A stretch of 64,000 nt of DNA from SZUA-430 sp031413635 (GTDB taxonomy: Bacteria; Pseudomonadota; Alphaproteobacteria; Micropepsales; Micropepsaceae). The position numbers and the translations under genes were made by a program. The notes under the pieces are model-generated. The model was not told the origin of the DNA, did not search any database, and worked only from the letters and a program-made list of their open reading frames with translations. Shown here piece by piece: positions 61,433-64,000 of this stretch (the first letter of the stretch is position 1; every line of letters starts with the position of its first letter). The stretch lies in contig JANOFM010000032.1 in the NCBI GenBank assembly GCA_031413635.1, positions 7,369-71,368 on the forward strand. Reading direction: 5' to 3'.

Positions 61433-62389
61433 TCAAAGCCCGCTCAAACGCGCCGCGCGCAACCGCGCGAAGTCGTCGCCCGCCAAGTAAGACGAGCGCG
61501 TCAACGGCGACGAAGCCACCATCAAAAATCCTTTCGCCCGAGCAACCTGGGCCAAACCTTCGAACTCCTCCGGCGTCCAAAACCGGTTGATCGCCGCATG
61601 GCGTGACGATGGCTGCAAATACTGCCCGATGGTGATGAAATCGACGTTCGCCGCGCGCATGTCGTCCATCACCTGCATCACTTCCTCGCGCGCCTCGCCG
61701 AGCCCCACCATCAAGCCCGACTTCGTAAACATCGCGGAGTCGATCTCCTTGGCCTGTTGCAGCAAGCGCAGGCTCGCAAAATAGCGCGCACCCGGCCGTA
61801 TCTTCAGATATTGCCGCGGCACAGTTTCGAGATTGTGATTGAACACATCCGGCTTGGCCGCGATCACGACCTCAAGCGCGCCGGGCTTGCGCAAAAAGTC
61901 CGGCGTCAAAACTTCGATCGTCGTCCCCGGTGCCGCGGCACGAATGGCGCGAATGGTCCGCGCGAAATGCTCGGCGCCGCCATCGTCCAGATCATCGCGA
62001 TCGACCGAGGTAACGACGACGTGCTCGAGACCCAGTTTGGCGACCGCATCGCCGACCTTCGCCGGTTCGCATGCATCGAGCACACCCGGAATACCCGTCT
62101 TCACATCGCAGAACGCGCACGCCCGCGTGCAGGTGTCGCCCATGATCATGAACGTCGCGTGCTTCTTCGTCCAACACTCGCCGATATTGGGACAGCCCGC
62201 TTCTTCGCACACCGTATGAAGCCCGTGCTCGCGCACGATCGCTTTCGTTTCAAGATAGGCCTTCGAACCCGGCGCCTTGACGCGAATCCAGTCGGGCTTG
62301 CGCTGAATGGGATTGATCGGCCGCTCGCGCTTTTCCGGATGGCGCGCCGCGCGAAGGTCCTTCGCCGATTGATCGAAAACCGTGGTCAT
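61433..62389 (-). CDS. lipA: Lipoyl synthase
   Basis: Radical SAM enzyme that inserts sulphur into octanoyl-protein to make lipoate. 318 residues from the ATG at 62389. Auxiliary-cluster cysteines C61, C66, C72 (CEEAGCPNIGEC) and radical SAM cysteines C87, C91, C94 (CTRACAFC). The Ser ligand of the auxiliary cluster is in SPLTRSSYLA at the C-terminus. No pdh genes appear in the window. The frame upstream of 62389 is not needed. Confidence 0.95.
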   Translation of the reverse strand: MTTVFDQSAKDLRAARHPEKRERPINPIQRKPDWIRVKAPGSKAYLETKAIVREHGLHTVCEEAGCPNIGECWTKKHATFMIMGDTCTRACAFCDVKTGIPGVLDACEPAKVGDAVAKLGLEHVVVTSVDRDDLDDGGAEHFARTIRAIRAAAPGTTIEVLTPDFLRKPGALEVVIAAKPDVFNHNLETVPRQYLKIRPGARYFASLRLLQQAKEIDSAMFTKSGLMVGLGEAREEVMQVMDDMRAANVDFITIGQYLQPSSRHAAINRFWTPEEFEGLAQVARAKGFLMVASSPLTRSSYLAGDDFARLRAARLSGL

Positions 62390-62585
62390 GCGGCACTCAT
62401 ATAGCGTGGACGGTGGAGAATCACAGCGCCCCCCACCCGCCGCCTTGTCCGTTTCCCCTGAATTCAAGCCTCTGATTCAACTGATTTATTGCCGGAACGA
62501 ACCGAACCCTTGATTGAACTCTCACGAGTGTTACCTTAGCTGAAACAAAACGTGAGCGGCCCATTGCCGCACGGGAGGTTCGCCA

Positions 62586-64000
62586 GTGTCACTGCCAGCC
62601 ACAGCGGCCGCATCGACGCGCATTCCATTCGATATCCGCCGCACCCAGCGTTCGATGATCTCGGCCCTTCTCGAAGCGCGCAAAACCTTCGGCGGCAGGA
62701 CGGTCGCGCTTTGGGATGCCGACGACCGCCAATTGACCTACGACGAAATCGTCCGCGCCGCCTTCGCCCTGGGCAGCGCCATGCGCAAATACGCCAAGCC
62801 CAAGGAAAGCGTCGGCATCATGTTGCCCACCGGCGCCGGCGCCGTGCTCGCGTTTTATGCCGTCCACGCCTTCGGCCGCGTGCCGGCGATGCTGAACTTC
62901 ACCTCTGGCGCGCGCAATTTGAAAGCCGCCTGCGCCGCCGGCGAGGTCAAGGTCATCGCCACCGCGCATAAATTCGTCGAGCTGGCGAAACTTCACGAAC
63001 TGATCGAGGAACTCTCGACTGTCGCCAAGATCGTCTATCTCGAAGACGTGCGCGAAAACCTGTCGATCGTCGATAAGATCGCGGCCGTCGTAGGCTCGCT
63101 CATCCCCCATTGGGCGCTGAAGAAATGGCCGAACTACGAAGACACCGCCGTCATCCTGTTCACCTCTGGCACCGAGGGCGACCCCAAGGGCGTCGTCCTC
63201 AGCCATTCGAACATTCTGGCCAACGTCGATCAGGTGCGCGCCCATATCGATCTCTATCCCGAAACGGACGTACTCTTTAATCCGCTGCCGACCTTCCACT
63301 GCTTCGGCCTGACCGTGGGCGCGATCCTGCCCTTGATGGCGGGGATCAAGGCTGTGTGCCACCCCTCCCCGCTCCAAGTGCAAACGATCACGAAGCGCAT
63401 TCGCGTGACGAAGGCGACGATCCTGCTCGCGACCGACACATTCATCTCGCAATACGCCCGTGCCAGCGATGAAGGCGACCTGGCCTCGCTGCGCCTCGCC
63501 GTTTGCGGCGCCGAACGCGTGCGCGACGAAACGCGCGCCCTGCTGCGCCGCCGCTGCAACATGGAAATCCTCGAAGGCTACGGCGTCACCGAAGCAGCCC
63601 CGGTCGTCGCCGCCAACCAACCGGGCGCCAACCGCTTCGGCTCGGTCGGCAAGCTGATGGCCGGCATGGAGTGGAAGCTCGAACCCGTCGAAGGCATCGC
63701 AAACGCCGGGCGCCTGTTTGTGCGCGGACCCAACGTGATGAAGGGATACCTGACACCCGATCAGCCGGGCGTCCTGCACCCGTTGCTCGACGGCTGGCAC
63801 GACACCGGCGATGTCGTTGCCGTCGACGACGAAGGCTTTATCGCCATCCGCGGCCGCGTCAAACGCTTCGCCAAGATCGGCGGCGAAATGGTCTCGCTCG
63901 CAGTCGTGGAAAACTGCGCCTCTGCACTGTGGCCCGACAACATGCACGCCGCCGTCGCCGTTCCCGATGGCCGCAAGGGCGAACAGATCATCCTGGTCAC
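62586..64000 (+). CDS. AMP-binding acyl-ACP synthetase / Aas-type acyltransferase domain, 3' truncated
   Basis: 471 codons visible, continuing beyond the window. GTG start at 62586 with GGGAGG eight bases upstream. Adenylation motifs VILFTSGTEGDPKGVVLSHS, LEGYGVTEAAPV and GWHDTGDVVAVDDEGFIAIR, then KRFAKIGGEMVSL. The sequence closely follows the synthetase half of Aas (acyl-ACP--phospholipid acyltransferase); no PlsC domain precedes it, so it is a stand-alone acyl-ACP synthetase or the acyltransferase half lies elsewhere. The 196 bp upstream are non-coding. Confidence 0.85.
   Translation, partial: MSLPATAAASTRIPFDIRRTQRSMISALLEARKTFGGRTVALWDADDRQLTYDEIVRAAFALGSAMRKYAKPKESVGIMLPTGAGAVLAFYAVHAFGRVPAMLNFTSGARNLKAACAAGEVKVIATAHKFVELAKLHELIEELSTVAKIVYLEDVRENLSIVDKIAAVVGSLIPHWALKKWPNYEDTAVILFTSGTEGDPKGVVLSHSNILANVDQVRAHIDLYPETDVLFNPLPTFHCFGLTVGAILPLMAGIKAVCHPSPLQVQTITKRIRVTKATILLATDTFISQYARASDEGDLASLRLAVCGAERVRDETRALLRRRCNMEILEGYGVTEAAPVVAANQPGANRFGSVGKLMAGMEWKLEPVEGIANAGRLFVRGPNVMKGYLTPDQPGVLHPLLDGWHDTGDVVAVDDEGFIAIRGRVKRFAKIGGEMVSLAVVENCASALWPDNMHAAVAVPDGRKGEQIILV

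Noticed and set aside
62589..63947. 452-codon minus-strand open frame at the right end
   Set aside because: Antisense to the AMP-binding synthetase, whose motifs are clear on the plus strand.

Overview
The window is a stretch of GC-rich alphaproteobacterial chromosome. This is inferred from conserved gene order and signatures rather than a taxonomic search: dxr-rseP-bamA-skp-lpxD-fabZ-lpxA-lpxI-lpxB, the dusB-ntrBC-ntrYX-aminotransferase-hfq-hflX-mazG block, a fused ispDF, LpxI instead of LpxH, NtrYX, and alphaproteobacterial GTTC-N7-GTTC SOS boxes in front of lexA. The order or family cannot be fixed from the sequence alone. No rRNA, tRNA or CRISPR array was recognised.

Layout. 1-9.5 kb: end of dxr, then the envelope operon (site-2 protease RseP, outer-membrane assembly BamA and Skp, lipid A enzymes LpxD, LpxA, LpxI, LpxB, and FabZ), mostly with overlapping start and stop codons. 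9.5-19.9 kb: gltA, gltX, comEC, lexA, moeA, moaC, a trpD-trpC fusion and trpG; all except comEC are on the minus strand. 19.9-27.4 kb: an accessory block (aldehyde dehydrogenase, ParDE toxin-antitoxin, a small membrane protein, a thiolase, a Tat-exported bicovalent-flavin oxidase with a divergent membrane LytTR regulator) that separates trpG from trpE. 27.4-38.4 kb: trpE-ppiD, tpiA, an SDR, then rlpA, dacC, tmk, holB, tatD and an MBL hydrolase. 38.8-42 kb: an exbB-exbD-tonB-exbD-tonB energy-transduction cluster, then an acyl-CoA dehydrogenase. 43.3-47.6 kb: a low-density accessory region with nested inverted repeats, small unknown proteins, and an IS1595-type element bounded by an 8-bp target duplication and carrying a ClpP-like protease. 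A dif-like site lies at its right edge. 47.6-64 kb: mazG, hflX, hfq, an aminotransferase, the NtrYX and NtrBC two-component systems, dusB, ispDF, pgpA, cinA, ratA, lipA and a truncated acyl-ACP synthetase/Aas-type gene.

The most distinctive signals are: the intact-looking IS1595 element with a translationally coupled ClpP-fold passenger; an NtrC whose GAFTGA loop reads GASGGA; MoaC with a C-terminal helix-turn-helix extension; an in-frame TrpD-TrpC fusion with a junction that could also come from a one-base deletion; a trp operon apparently split by a 7.5-kb insertion; two SOS boxes in the lexA promoter; a gltA terminator embedded in lpxB; and a 460-bp nested inverted-repeat mosaic that supplies the C-terminal tail of a zinc-ribbon protein.
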